Positions 17,507 to 27,001 of a DNA stretch of 64,000 bases are shown here, in pieces. Below the pieces are notes generated by a model. The model searched no databases. It was not told the origin of the DNA and saw only the letters and a list, made by a program, of their open reading frames with translations. How positions within the stretch are numbered: position 1 is the first letter of the stretch; each line of letters opens with the position of its first letter. A program made the translations under genes and the position numbers. The stretch comes from an uncultured Paracoccaceae bacterium. Lineage in GTDB: Bacteria; Pseudomonadota; Alphaproteobacteria; Rhodobacterales; Rhodobacteraceae. The DNA lies in NCBI GenBank assembly GCA_947488605.1, contig CANKZJ010000001.1, positions 682,001-746,000 on the forward strand. The letters run 5' to 3'.

Positions 17507-18228
17507 TCCGGCTTTGCCTTTTTCTATTGCTGCTGCCCGGTTTAGCACAGGCCGCTTGCCGCCAAGCGCTTTCGGTTGGACTGGACGTCTCAAGCTCGGT
17601 TGACGATTCCGAATACCTGTTGCAGTTGAATGGCGTTATCGCCGCTCTCAACGCCCCACCTGTCCAGGACATCTTCTTCGCGCAACCTGACGCGCCGATC
17701 AGCATCCATGTCTTTGTGTGGAGCGGACCCGTGAACCAAACCATCATTGTGCCGTGGACATCGGTTGAGAGCCCCGCTGACCTTGCGCGCATCACAGCAC
17801 TGCTGCGTGCACACCGCAGGGGCGTCAAAGCACCTAACACTGCAATTGGTGCTGCACTTCTGGCCGGGTTCAGCTTTCTTGACGAGCGATCTGATTGCTG
17901 GGTCCGTACCTTGGATCTATCTGGTGATGGTGAAACCAACACCGGTTTGCTTCCTGAGGATATACCCGAGCAGCGACGCCCCCCTAATGTGACCGTGAAC
18001 GGGTTGGTTGTCGGTTCGGGTAACTTTTTCGGCGATGCCGTCAGTCGTGATGCACTTGAAGATTTGCGCCAATACTACGCCGAAAACGTCATCCGCGGCC
18101 CCGGTGCATTTGTTGAGGTGGCTGACGACTATGAAGCCTATGCCGCAACAATGGAGCGGAAGCTCTTGCGCGAACTCTCATCACAGGTGTTGGGCGATAT
18201 CCAAAACCAAAGCGGCTCTGAAGGATGA
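17503..18228 (+). CDS. DUF1194 / VWA-like secreted protein, copy 2
   Basis: 241 residues. Seen: a signal peptide (MIRLCLFLLLLPGLAQAAC), then QALSVGLDVSSSVDDSEY with the MIDAS-type DVSSS, RTLDLSGDGETNTG, and an ending with VIRGPGAFVEVADDYEAYAATMERKLLREL shared closely with copies 1 and 3. The ATG overlaps the stop of copy 1 by 4 bases (ATGA), indicating coupled translation. Exported to the periplasm by inference. No partner enzyme or secretion gene is adjacent. Confidence 0.85.
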   Translation: MIRLCLFLLLLPGLAQAACRQALSVGLDVSSSVDDSEYLLQLNGVIAALNAPPVQDIFFAQPDAPISIHVFVWSGPVNQTIIVPWTSVESPADLARITALLRAHRRGVKAPNTAIGAALLAGFSFLDERSDCWVRTLDLSGDGETNTGLLPEDIPEQRRPPNVTVNGLVVGSGNFFGDAVSRDALEDLRQYYAENVIRGPGAFVEVADDYEAYAATMERKLLRELSSQVLGDIQNQSGSEG

Positions 18229-18944
18229 TCAGGTTCGCGTTTTTGCTCGCTCTTTTACCCGGTATTGCAGATGCCGCTTGCCGCCAAGCACTGGCACTTG
18301 GATTGGATGTGTCTGGCTCCGTCGATGCTGTCGAATACAGATTGCAGCTAGATGGTTTGGCAACCGCACTGCAAAGCGATGCGGTCCAAGACGTGCTTTT
18401 CCGGCAACCGGAGGCGCCTATCCGCGTTCTTGTGTACGAGTGGAGCGGACCTGAAAATCAAACCGTCATTGTACCGTGGACATCGCTTAACTCAGTTGCT
18501 GAACTGGGCACGGTCACACTCGGACTGCGCAGTCACGTGCGCAGCGTCGCACCACCAACAACCGCCATCGGGTCGGCGATGCTTGCCGGATTTACTTTCT
18601 TGGAACAACAACCGGCCTGCTGGAAACGCACGCTTGATCTTTCTGGCGATGGGCCAACAAACACTGGCCCCCGCCCGCAAGATATCACCGACATGCGCAC
18701 GCCCACAGGTGTGGTGGTCAACGGATTGGTCATTGGATCTGGCGACATGCGCGGCGGCGACGACCGCTTCGCCGATGTCAAAGAGCTTTCGTCATATTAC
18801 ACTACTTATGTGGTGCGCGGACCGGGCGCTTTCGTCGAGGTGGCACTTGGGTTCGCAGATTATGCCACGGCAATGGAACGCAAACTTCTGCGCGAACTTG
18901 CCAGTATCGCAATTGGCGAAGTGATTGAGCCAGAAAAACCTTAG
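18225..18944 (+). CDS. DUF1194 / VWA-like secreted protein, copy 3
   Basis: 239 residues. Seen: a signal peptide (MIRFAFLLALLPGIADAAC), QALALGLDVSGSVDAVEY with DVSGS as MIDAS, FLEQQPACWKRTLDLSGDGPTN, and VVRGPGAFVEVALGFADYATAMERKLLREL. It is clearly closest to copy 2, pointing to recent tandem duplication. It overlaps copy 2 by 4 bases and ends the array. Two Cys (one at the mature N-terminus, one in PACWKR) recur in all three copies and could form a disulfide. Confidence 0.85.
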   Translation: MIRFAFLLALLPGIADAACRQALALGLDVSGSVDAVEYRLQLDGLATALQSDAVQDVLFRQPEAPIRVLVYEWSGPENQTVIVPWTSLNSVAELGTVTLGLRSHVRSVAPPTTAIGSAMLAGFTFLEQQPACWKRTLDLSGDGPTNTGPRPQDITDMRTPTGVVVNGLVIGSGDMRGGDDRFADVKELSSYYTTYVVRGPGAFVEVALGFADYATAMERKLLRELASIAIGEVIEPEKP

Positions 18945-18994
18945 GACATAGGCCTGTTGAACATCTCGTTAGTCACAGTCAGAGAATGAAGCGA

Positions 18995-19016
18995 GCCAGC
19001 ATTCCAGCATGCTGGC
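18995..19016. repeat. Hairpin after the DUF1194 array
   Basis: GCCAGCAT and ATGCTGGC form a perfect 8-base stem with a 6-base loop, 50 bases past the third copy's stop. No T-run follows on either strand, so it is at most a weak or factor-dependent terminator. It contains the 12-base palindrome CCAGCATGCTGG. Confidence 0.4.
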
Positions 19017-19037
19017 CCGCAAAAACCGTTACCCTCG

Positions 19038-19052
19038 TTAACAACACGTTAA
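19038..19052. promoter_or_regulatory. TTAA-N7-TTAA, resembles a CtrA box
   Basis: TTAACAACACGTTAA matches the full alphaproteobacterial CtrA recognition form TTAA-N7-TTAA. It lies between two convergent genes, not upstream of one, so it may be chance or may serve an unannotated transcript. Confidence 0.35.
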
Positions 19053-19121
19053 TATTACTAGCGTTCCCGTTGCAAAGCACCACCAAAATTCGGATGTGGT
19101 CACGATGTCACAGACTGCAGA

Positions 19122-19643
19122 CTAGTAAATGTAGCGGATCTGTTCGGTCCAATACCGCTCAACCCGGCGTAAGGCGATGGTAATCTCCTCAACCCCTTCT
19201 TGATCAAGGACACCGCGGCTCATCAAGCCTTCGGAATGAGTTCTGAAAAGCTTTGACACGACCAGATGCACGCCGCGCCCTTTCTCGGTAAGTCGAACTC
19301 GCACTGATCGGCGATCAATCTCGCTGCGCTCGTGGTGCATGTAGCCTGCTTCCACCAACTTCTTAAGATTATAGGAAACGTTCGATCCTTGATAATACCC
19401 CCGGCTCTTAAGCTCACCGGCAGTCACCTCGTTATCGCCCACATTGAACAATAACAGTGCCTGCACCGCGTTGATTTCAAGCAAGCCGATACGTTCAAAT
19501 TCGTCCTTGATCACATCAAGCAGTAACCGGTGAAGCCGTTCCACAAGGTTCAGTGCGTCAAGATAGCTATCCATGAATGCCACGCTAAGCGCAGGTGGAA
19601 TGGGCGGCTGTTCAATATCGTCCAGATCGGTGTGAAGGCTCAT
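19122..19643 (-). CDS. ldtR: MarR-family winged-helix regulator, LdtR type
   Basis: 173 residues. Seen: an N-terminal dimerisation helix region, then LLEINAVQALLLFNVGDNEVTAGELKSRGYYQGSN (a winged-helix with recognition helix at about 80-100) followed by VSYNLKKLVEAGYMHHERSEIDRRSVRVRLTEKG, the wing. The GYYQGSNVSYNLKKLVEAGY stretch is what I recall as typical of LdtR, an alphaproteobacterial regulator linked to L,D-transpeptidase genes and osmotic stress in Liberibacter and Sinorhizobium. No transpeptidase gene is in this window. It probably acts as a dimer on distant targets. Confidence 0.75.
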   Translation of the reverse strand: MSLHTDLDDIEQPPIPPALSVAFMDSYLDALNLVERLHRLLLDVIKDEFERIGLLEINAVQALLLFNVGDNEVTAGELKSRGYYQGSNVSYNLKKLVEAGYMHHERSEIDRRSVRVRLTEKGRGVHLVVSKLFRTHSEGLMSRGVLDQEGVEEITIALRRVERYWTEQIRYIY

Positions 19644-19722
19644 TTTTGGTGCTCCGTCCTTTGGCTTGGACGAAGGGATAGACCGAAAAAAACAACAATA
19701 AGTTAAGCGAAAAACGAATTGA

Positions 19723-19995
19723 TTACGCGGGTCGCGTCACACCTTGGGCACCGTTGGAAATACGCGTGACTAAGTCAAGATACGCCTCTGGTACTGGGAA
19801 CTGACCGCCAATCCAGCCGTAAATGTCATGGTCATTCTCGGACAAGAGTTGATCATAAAGCACCAAATCATCTTCGGCGAAATCATCCAGATGAACGTCC
19901 GCAAACGCTGAAAGAATAAGATCCATTTCCTTGATGCCGCGCCGCATCGACCGCATCCGCAATCGCTTGATCATAATCTGCCGCGTTTCAGTCAT
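19723..19995 (-). CDS. sdhE: Succinate dehydrogenase assembly factor 2 (SdhE)
   Basis: 90 residues. Promotes covalent attachment of FAD to the SdhA flavoprotein in the cytosol. Seen: the hallmark RGxxE motif in MRRGIKEMDLIL at about residues 17-28, followed by helical segments with FAEDDLVLYDQLLSENDHDIYGWI, the SdhE/YgfY core. Length is typical. It overlaps the upstream XRE regulator by 8 bases, suggesting one transcript. No succinate dehydrogenase genes are nearby, which is normal for this gene. Confidence 0.92.
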   Translation of the reverse strand: MTETRQIMIKRLRMRSMRRGIKEMDLILSAFADVHLDDFAEDDLVLYDQLLSENDHDIYGWIGGQFPVPEAYLDLVTRISNGAQGVTRPA

Positions 19996-20383
19996 GCTGG
20001 TTCTTTAGCGCACTGCGCAAGCGCTTTTCAAGCCGGCCCAGTTTTTCACCTGATTGTGCAATCTGGCTGCGCAACGCGCGCATTTCGGTCAGTAAATCCT
20101 GCAAATCATCTGACATTGCATTGGCGTCATCGGGGGCATCCGGACCATCGCCCTCGCCTGTCAAAAGCCAACTCATCGATACGCCCAGAATACCAGACAC
20201 CATCTGCAACCTATTGGCGCGGGGTTCTTTCAGATCGTCTTCCCAGCCAGCAATAACTGCTGTTTTGACGCCCAGCTTTTCCGCCAGCCCCTTTTGGTTC
20301 ATTCCCGCAGCATCGCGCGCACCCGCCAGCCTGTCGCCAAACGTTGCGGTTTCTGCGCTGAACCATCCTGTGTCTTCGGCCAT
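19988..20383 (-). CDS. XRE-family helix-turn-helix regulator
   Basis: 131 residues. Start chosen at ATG 20381-20383 (product MAEDTGWFSAETATFG); the longer frame upstream lacks support. Seen: a Cro/CI-type HTH at about residues 15-70 (GDRLAGARDAAGMNQKGLAE, KTAVIAGWEDDLKEPRANRL, GILGVSMSWLLTGEG), then an acidic linker and a C-terminal coiled coil (LQDLLTEMRALRSQIAQSGE...LGRLEKRLRSAL) likely used for dimerisation. It overlaps sdhE by 8 bases and diverges from aspC. Its targets are unknown. Confidence 0.9.
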   Translation of the reverse strand: MAEDTGWFSAETATFGDRLAGARDAAGMNQKGLAEKLGVKTAVIAGWEDDLKEPRANRLQMVSGILGVSMSWLLTGEGDGPDAPDDANAMSDDLQDLLTEMRALRSQIAQSGEKLGRLEKRLRSALKNQHD

Positions 20384-20446
20384 ATCACCACCCTGAGTGC
20401 TTGCTATCAGTCGTCCATGCATTCTATGTCACGTGTGTACCCCTGA

Positions 20447-22062
<1,616 letters not shown>

Positions 22063-22078
22063 CGCTGTGCCAACCAAC

Positions 22079-22111
22079 ACGGGCAGGAAAGCTGGCCGCA
22101 TCCCTGCCCGT
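22079..22111. terminator. Hairpin between convergent genes
   Basis: ACGGGCAGG and CCTGCCCGT form a perfect 9-base stem with a 15-base loop between the stops at 22062 and 22133. A short palindrome CCGCATGCGG follows. There is no strong T-run, so intrinsic termination is only moderately supported. Confidence 0.5.
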
Positions 22112-22132
22112 CATCCGCATGCGGAAATCCGT

Positions 22133-22627
22133 TTAGTTGTCCATGCTGTGGTTACTGTGATCCATTTCGCTGTGATCACCCATTTTTCGCTTTTCGACGT
22201 TGAAAATCACTTCAAGGCGTCCTGCGTTTTCAAACACAAGCGTTGCAGGCACTTCTTCGTCAACCTCAAACGGATCACCACCGAGCCCCATGAACATGAC
22301 GTGATAGCTTCCGGGCTTCATCGTAACACTTTCACCAGCTGGAACCTCAAGGCCATCTTCCAGTTGCATCATGCGCGCGACGTCACCGTCCATTTCAGTG
22401 GTGTGAATTTCCACCCGCGGAAAGTCAGCCTCGACAGCAACAAGCCGGTCAGCGGTGCTGCCGGTATTGGTAATGGTCATAAAGCCACCAGCCGTTTGCG
22501 CAGTCTTTGCCGTTTCAAAGGCCATCGGGTGCTCGACTACAAGATCACCGATCTTGAATTCATGGGCCGTGGCAGAGGTTGCAAGAACGCAAAGCGCCGC
22601 GACAGCGGTGTAAGACATCAGTTTCAT
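22133..22627 (-). CDS. Periplasmic copper chaperone PCu(A)C
   Basis: 164 residues from ATG 22625-22627, which has GGAGACG upstream; the longer frame adds a non-signal leader and is less likely. Seen: a signal peptide (MKLMSYTAVAALCVLATSATA), then FMTITNTGSTADRLVAVEAD and the copper motif in VEIHTTEMDGDVARMMQ (His and Met ligands) with YHVMFMGL supplying the second His/Met. It ends in an HxM-rich tail (GDHSEMDHSNHSMDN). It likely carries Cu(I) to CuA of cytochrome oxidase. The following secreted gene upstream is probably its partner. Confidence 0.93.
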   Translation of the reverse strand: MKLMSYTAVAALCVLATSATAHEFKIGDLVVEHPMAFETAKTAQTAGGFMTITNTGSTADRLVAVEADFPRVEIHTTEMDGDVARMMQLEDGLEVPAGESVTMKPGSYHVMFMGLGGDPFEVDEEVPATLVFENAGRLEVIFNVEKRKMGDHSEMDHSNHSMDN

Positions 22628-22693
22628 TGTTCGTCTCCAGTGTAGGCCCACATTTGGGGCCACTTGTGTTTGATCAATTCAGATAAGGACGGA

Positions 22694-23056
22694 TCAAACC
22701 ACTGGTGGCGCACGCACCGGGCAAGCAGGATTAGCAACCTGATTAATTGGTGCAGGCATCGCGTTTAGCGGGCTACCAAGAAAGCGAGGGCGGGTCTGCG
22801 TCAGTGCAAGTGTGCCCTTGGGAGGCACCATCGCCGTATCAACCAACCGACATGCATCACATGTGGTTCCACCACTGGCACCAAGGCCCGCGTCCCCACA
22901 AAGATCATCAAGCGCACCACCTGTCGCAACATATGCGATCAGGCTTTCATCAAGCGGCTGAGAGGCTGTTCGATGGGCAAAACCACTGCTCGCCATCGCA
23001 ACGAATATCGCGACGGTCAAACAAAGCTTGGCAAACTGATCAATCAAACTGCGCAT
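22694..23056 (-). CDS. Secreted protein, likely copper-related (DUF2946-like)
   Basis: About 120 residues from ATG 23054-23056; an in-frame GTG lies three codons upstream. Seen: a signal peptide (LIDQFAKLCLTVAIFVAMASSGFA), a central TTCDACRLVDTAMVPP with a CxxC pair, and a C-terminal PxCPVRAPPVV. This arrangement resembles small proteins I remember beside PCu(A)C genes in Rhodobacterales, some placed in DUF2946. The CxxC suggests metal or thiol chemistry in the periplasm. It lies 66 bases upstream of the PCu(A)C gene, same strand. Confidence 0.68.
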   Translation of the reverse strand: MRSLIDQFAKLCLTVAIFVAMASSGFAHRTASQPLDESLIAYVATGGALDDLCGDAGLGASGGTTCDACRLVDTAMVPPKGTLALTQTRPRFLGSPLNAMPAPINQVANPACPVRAPPVV

Positions 23057-23116
23057 CTTGGGCACCGTATAATCTCTGTCGATCCGACGGACCAGCCCTA
23101 CCGTTGCGACATTCCG

Positions 23117-24064
23117 TCAGACGGCTTCGGGCAAGGGCTTGCCTTCGTCCCAAGCAATGATGTTATCAAGCGCCATCTGCCCCATCGCCTCGCGCACTTC
23201 TAATGCGGCCGTACCCAGATGCGGCAGCAGAACCACGTTTTCCATCGCCCGAAATGCGTCGGGCACGATAGGTTCCTTGGCAAAGACATCGAGGCCTGCA
23301 CCCGCAATTTTCCCAGACTGCAAGGCTGCAATCAGCGCGTCTTCATCCACCACATCACCGCGGGCGATATTTACAAAAATGCCTGACGGTTTCATCGCGG
23401 ACAATGCCGTCGCGTCTATGAGGTGGGTATTGGACCCGCCACCCGGAACCGTCACCACAATAATGTCGCAAGCCCCCATGAGGTCGGCGAGGGTTTCTAC
23501 CTGCTCGGCGGGGAAATCGACACTCTTCTTGGAGCGGTTGAAATACTTCACCGGCATCTCAAAACCGAAATGGCAGCGGCGTGCGACGGCCTGCCCAATA
23601 CGGCCCATACCAACGATACCAACGGTTTTACCCGTGACATGGGTGCCCAGCATCTGCGTCGGCCCCCAACCGCCCCACTTGTCTGCGCGGACCAGACGTT
23701 CCCCCTCGCCCGCACGGCGACAGGTGGACAGGATCAAGGTTAAACCAATATCGGCCGTCGCATCCGTGACGACATCAGGCGTGTTGGACACCGCAACACC
23801 GGCCTTTGCAGCGGCGGCCGTGTCAATATGATTATAGCCAACGCCAAAGTTCGCCAGCACACCGCACCGCAGATCACCTGTGAACGTCGCGGCCGTAAAC
23901 TGATCGCCCAGCGTCGGAAGGATCGCGTCGTATTCACGCAAAGCTTTCGCCGCCTCATCTTCGGTCAACCCTTCCGCTGTGTCGCGCACGGTCACATCAT
24001 AGCGGGCACGCGCCGCCGCAAGGTTCGCCTCTGGCAATAGCCGCGTGATCAAAAGTTTCTTCAA
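23117..24064 (-). CDS. D-2-hydroxyacid dehydrogenase (glyoxylate/hydroxypyruvate reductase-like)
   Basis: 315 residues. NAD(P)H-dependent reduction of 2-oxoacids such as glyoxylate or hydroxypyruvate. Seen: GVLANFGVGYNHID near residue 70, the Rossmann GIVGMGRIGQAVARR near 150, then the catalytic Arg in IARGDVVDE, Glu in DVFAKEP and His in LLPHLGTAA, the complete triad of the D-isomer family. The length fits GhrB-like enzymes. Its start overlaps the csaA stop by 4 bases, so it is the third gene of proC-csaA-dehydrogenase. Substrate not provable. Confidence 0.9.
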   Translation of the reverse strand: MKKLLITRLLPEANLAAARARYDVTVRDTAEGLTEDEAAKALREYDAILPTLGDQFTAATFTGDLRCGVLANFGVGYNHIDTAAAAKAGVAVSNTPDVVTDATADIGLTLILSTCRRAGEGERLVRADKWGGWGPTQMLGTHVTGKTVGIVGMGRIGQAVARRCHFGFEMPVKYFNRSKKSVDFPAEQVETLADLMGACDIIVVTVPGGGSNTHLIDATALSAMKPSGIFVNIARGDVVDEDALIAALQSGKIAGAGLDVFAKEPIVPDAFRAMENVVLLPHLGTAALEVREAMGQMALDNIIAWDEGKPLPEAV

Positions 24065-24399
24065 TGCAATCGCCCTCCAAGTGGCACTGGGTGGTCAGGG
24101 CCAACAAGGACGACCTCACCGTTTTCATCTGGCATGCCAAGAACCAAGACCTCGGAGATGAATTTCCCGATCTGGCGAGGCGGGAAATTCACCACTGCCA
24201 TAACCTGACGACCAACAAGCGTTTCAGGCTGATAATGCGCCGTGATCTGTGCCGAGGTCTTCTTCTCGCCGATCTCATCACCGAAATCGATCCAAAGCTT
24301 GATCGCAGGCTTGCGTGCTTCTGGGTAGGGTTCCGCACGCAGCACTTTGCCAACCCGCACATCAACCTTCATGAAATCATCAAAAGTGATCTCACTCAT
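24061..24399 (-). CDS. csaA: tRNA-binding protein CsaA
   Basis: 112 residues from ATG 24397-24399. A small EMAP-II-like OB-fold protein with tRNA-binding and chaperone-like activity. Seen: SEITFDDFMKVDVRVGKVLRAEP at the start, KLWIDFGDEIGEKKTSAQI, and VNFPPRQIGKFISEVLVLG, all characteristic of CsaA. It overlaps proC by 8 bases and the dehydrogenase by 4, so the three genes are co-translated. Confidence 0.93.
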   Translation of the reverse strand: MSEITFDDFMKVDVRVGKVLRAEPYPEARKPAIKLWIDFGDEIGEKKTSAQITAHYQPETLVGRQVMAVVNFPPRQIGKFISEVLVLGMPDENGEVVLVGPDHPVPLGGRLH

Positions 24400-25207
24400 T
24401 TGCCAACTCCCGCGAGCGGGCAGCAGCAGCACTCACAGCGCGCCGCATCAAGGCAGGAAAGCCGGTTTCCTGGTCCATCAGAACCTCAAGTGCGGCTTGG
24501 GTCGTGCCATTGGGCGACGTGACATTGATGCGCAATTGCGCGGGGGTATCATCGACATCCTCGGCCAACTCCCCTGCCCCTCCAACGGTTGCTTTAGCCA
24601 ATGCCATCGCCATATCGGCAGGCAGGCCCTCTGCCTCTCCAGCCGCTGCCAATGTCTCAATCAGGTGAAAGACATATGCGGGGCCGGACCCTGAAACTGC
24701 AGTCACAGCATCCATCTGATGCTCCGCGCTCAAACGGACCGTTTGACCAACGGACAACAACAGCGCCTCTGCCAAATCCATCTGATCTGGTTGCACATTG
24801 TCGTTGCCGACAAGTGCGGTGATACCGCGCCCAATGGCAGCTGGCGTGTTTGGCATCGCGCGCACCAAAGGGGTCTTATCGCCCAACACCGCTTCAAAAG
24901 TCGCAATGGAAGTCCCCGCAGCGATCGAAATAACAAGCGTCTGCCCATTGCCCAACGCCTTCACATCCGGGAGTGCGTCACGCATCATTTGTGGTTTGAC
25001 GGCAATAATCGCCACCGCCGGGTTTGGCGGCAAATCGCCATTCAAGTTGATACCTTGCTCTTTGAGCCAGTCAGAAGGATGTGGATCAATAACCGAAACT
25101 GAAGTCGGAGGCAGCCCTGTGCGCAGCCACCCTTCCAACATCGCCGATCCCATCTTGCCGCATCCCAACAAGACCAGCCCGCGATCAACAACATCATTCA
25201 TATTCAT
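24392..25207 (-). CDS. proC: Pyrroline-5-carboxylate reductase
   Basis: 271 residues. Last step of proline synthesis, NAD(P)H-dependent. Seen: LVLLGCGKMGSAMLEG near residue 11 for nucleotide binding, AVKPQMM, RAMPNTPAAIGRGITAL near 115, the signature AVSGSGPAYVFHLIE near 165 and GGAGELAEDV, then LRINVTSPNGTT near 225. First gene of the proC-csaA unit. As I recall, the ybjN-like gene normally sits directly upstream in relatives; here two plus-strand genes lie between them. Confidence 0.95.
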   Translation of the reverse strand: MNMNDVVDRGLVLLGCGKMGSAMLEGWLRTGLPPTSVSVIDPHPSDWLKEQGINLNGDLPPNPAVAIIAVKPQMMRDALPDVKALGNGQTLVISIAAGTSIATFEAVLGDKTPLVRAMPNTPAAIGRGITALVGNDNVQPDQMDLAEALLLSVGQTVRLSAEHQMDAVTAVSGSGPAYVFHLIETLAAAGEAEGLPADMAMALAKATVGGAGELAEDVDDTPAQLRINVTSPNGTTQAALEVLMDQETGFPALMRRAVSAAAARSRELANE

Positions 25208-25433
25208 CGATGCACCTCTTGAATTATTATCAAGACGTTAGCCAAAGGCGTGCGCTGTTGAAAGATACCTTTTTGAAGCACCCATAATGCGGGAATAGCC
25301 GTGATTTTGTTGTGTCACAACGCATGAGTTGCGCCGTCACAATCGGGTTGGTAGTGGTATTGGACGCACAAACCTCGTCGCAGCGCTGCAACGAGCACTT
25401 GAGACACCAAAGACCTTGAAAGGCTACAATGAC

Positions 25434-26078
25434 ATGACAGGCAAACTTCTTGATCGGGCCGACTTCTGGAAAGACTTCTATTCTGAGCGGACCGGTGGTG
25501 GACGCTTTATGCCACCGTCGCAGTTTGCAGCCTTCGTCAGCCAAGAGGTGCCGTCAGAAAGCATGATCATCGACCTGGGGTGTGGTAACGGCCGTGATGC
25601 CGTTTTCTTTGCAGCACTTGGGATCAAGACTTTGGGTATCGATGGATCAGGGGCTGCAATTTCCGTTGCAAAGAACGCCGCGAAAAAGGCTGACCTCGAC
25701 GGCATTGATTTTATCGAAACAAAGATTGACGACGCTCTCGTCGAAGACATTCTCAAGAACCGACAAAGCGACTGCATATGCGCCTATGCACGCTTTTTCC
25801 TGCATGCCATTACAGGCGAAGAGCAGGCCTCGCTCTTTGATCTTCTGGGCCGTTATTTGACCACCGACGATATGATCGCGATCGAATACCGCACCGTCGA
25901 TGACGAAAAAAACGAAAAAGAAGCGCTGCCTCATTACCGCAGGTATCAAACCAGCGCGGATGTCGACAAAGCACTTGAGGCATTGGGCTTCACTAAGATT
26001 TACGGCGTCGAAGGGCGCGGGTTTGCGAAATATAAATCCGAAGACGCCATCGTCGCGCGCGGCATCTACCGAAAATAG
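25434..26078 (+). CDS. Class I SAM-dependent methyltransferase
   Basis: 214 residues from ATG 25434. Seen: motif I MIIDLGCGNGRDAVFFAALG near residue 45, a motif II acidic end in IKTLGIDGSG, and a motif-III-like CICAYARFFLHAI near 120, all of the small-molecule methyltransferase fold. The end (RRYQTSADVDKALEALGFTKIYGVEGRGFA) is less typical. It is 4 bases from the following LicD-like gene, same strand, suggesting a functional pair for surface-glycan or lipid modification. Both lie against the orientation of proC and ybjN. Confidence 0.82.
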   Translation: MTGKLLDRADFWKDFYSERTGGGRFMPPSQFAAFVSQEVPSESMIIDLGCGNGRDAVFFAALGIKTLGIDGSGAAISVAKNAAKKADLDGIDFIETKIDDALVEDILKNRQSDCICAYARFFLHAITGEEQASLFDLLGRYLTTDDMIAIEYRTVDDEKNEKEALPHYRRYQTSADVDKALEALGFTKIYGVEGRGFAKYKSEDAIVARGIYRK

Positions 26079-26082
26079 ACCG

Positions 26083-26979
26083 ATGGCCGATGAGCAATCA
26101 AAGCGGGCACAGTTTGAACAGCTCAACGCGGATATCCGCAAAGCCGCGGCTGGCGATGCGCAAATCTCGCGGCCCGTTAGACTGCTTGCGCGTCTGCGTG
26201 AGCTAAAAGATGCAGCAGACGAAAATGAGTGGCTCGAGGCGGTCATTCTCGTGCGTTGCATGGTCAGGGCAAAGCCCCGGCGTACCCATGGGACCATGGC
26301 CAAACTGCGAAAACGCTATGAAAAGGCGGGCGACGACGCGAGATTTCATACCCTCCAAAGCCTCGTCACCAAAATTCTTGCACCTGATGCACTTACGCCG
26401 CATGGATACCACAGGACGTTTCAATCCATGACAAACAGCGCCATTCAAACAGAGATTGGCGCGAGCACTGCCCCGCTGAAAGCCTTGGGGAAGCCCGTTA
26501 TGTTATATGCGGGCGGCCTTCTGGGATCCGTGAGAGACGGAAAATTCATCGACCATGACGACGATATTGACCTTGCTGTTATGCTTGGTGAGACACCACA
26601 GGACCAACTCTTTGACAAATGGTTGGACTATAAGAAAAAGCTGCGTGACTTGGGGTTGCTCGCTGACGGACAGGACAAATCGGACGTCTGTGTTTTTCGT
26701 ATCAAGTCAGACAGTTTCGTGGTCGAGTTATTTCCATCGTGGACGTTTCAAGGACACTACAGCGTCTATCCCTATTCATTGGCTGAGATACCGGAAGATC
26801 AAATTTTACCCCTGCATGACATGACAGGATCTGACATCATGATGCCAAAGAACTCAGAGGCTTTGCTTGCACAAAGCTATGGGCCAAACTGGCGCACACC
26901 AGACCCGTTCTTTCACGTCAATTGGGTCCGGCAAAAGCGACGCTTTCACTTTTTGCACAAGGGCTCCTACGCAATCTGA
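26083..26979 (+). CDS. LicD-family-like nucleotidyl/phosphotransferase
   Basis: 298 residues from ATG 26083. Seen: a helical N-terminal half (RPVRLLARLRELKDAADENE), then the LicD/fukutin-type core LYAGGLLGSVRDGKFIDHDD with D-D-I-D-L near residue 160, the metal-binding nucleotidyltransferase-fold motif, followed by YSVYPYSLAEIPEDQILP and an end with SYGPNWRTPDPFFH as in LicD proteins. Family members attach phosphocholine or sugar-phosphate to glycans. The start lies 4 bases after the methyltransferase stop, with an upstream RBS overlapping that end. Target unknown. Confidence 0.78.
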   Translation: MADEQSKRAQFEQLNADIRKAAAGDAQISRPVRLLARLRELKDAADENEWLEAVILVRCMVRAKPRRTHGTMAKLRKRYEKAGDDARFHTLQSLVTKILAPDALTPHGYHRTFQSMTNSAIQTEIGASTAPLKALGKPVMLYAGGLLGSVRDGKFIDHDDDIDLAVMLGETPQDQLFDKWLDYKKKLRDLGLLADGQDKSDVCVFRIKSDSFVVELFPSWTFQGHYSVYPYSLAEIPEDQILPLHDMTGSDIMMPKNSEALLAQSYGPNWRTPDPFFHVNWVRQKRRFHFLHKGSYAI

Positions 26980-27001
26980 AAATCTGCGTCTAACCCCGCA
27001 T

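Noticed and set aside
18995..19016. Intrinsic terminator after the DUF1194 array
   Set aside because: Good stem but no T-run on either strand, so listed only as a hairpin.
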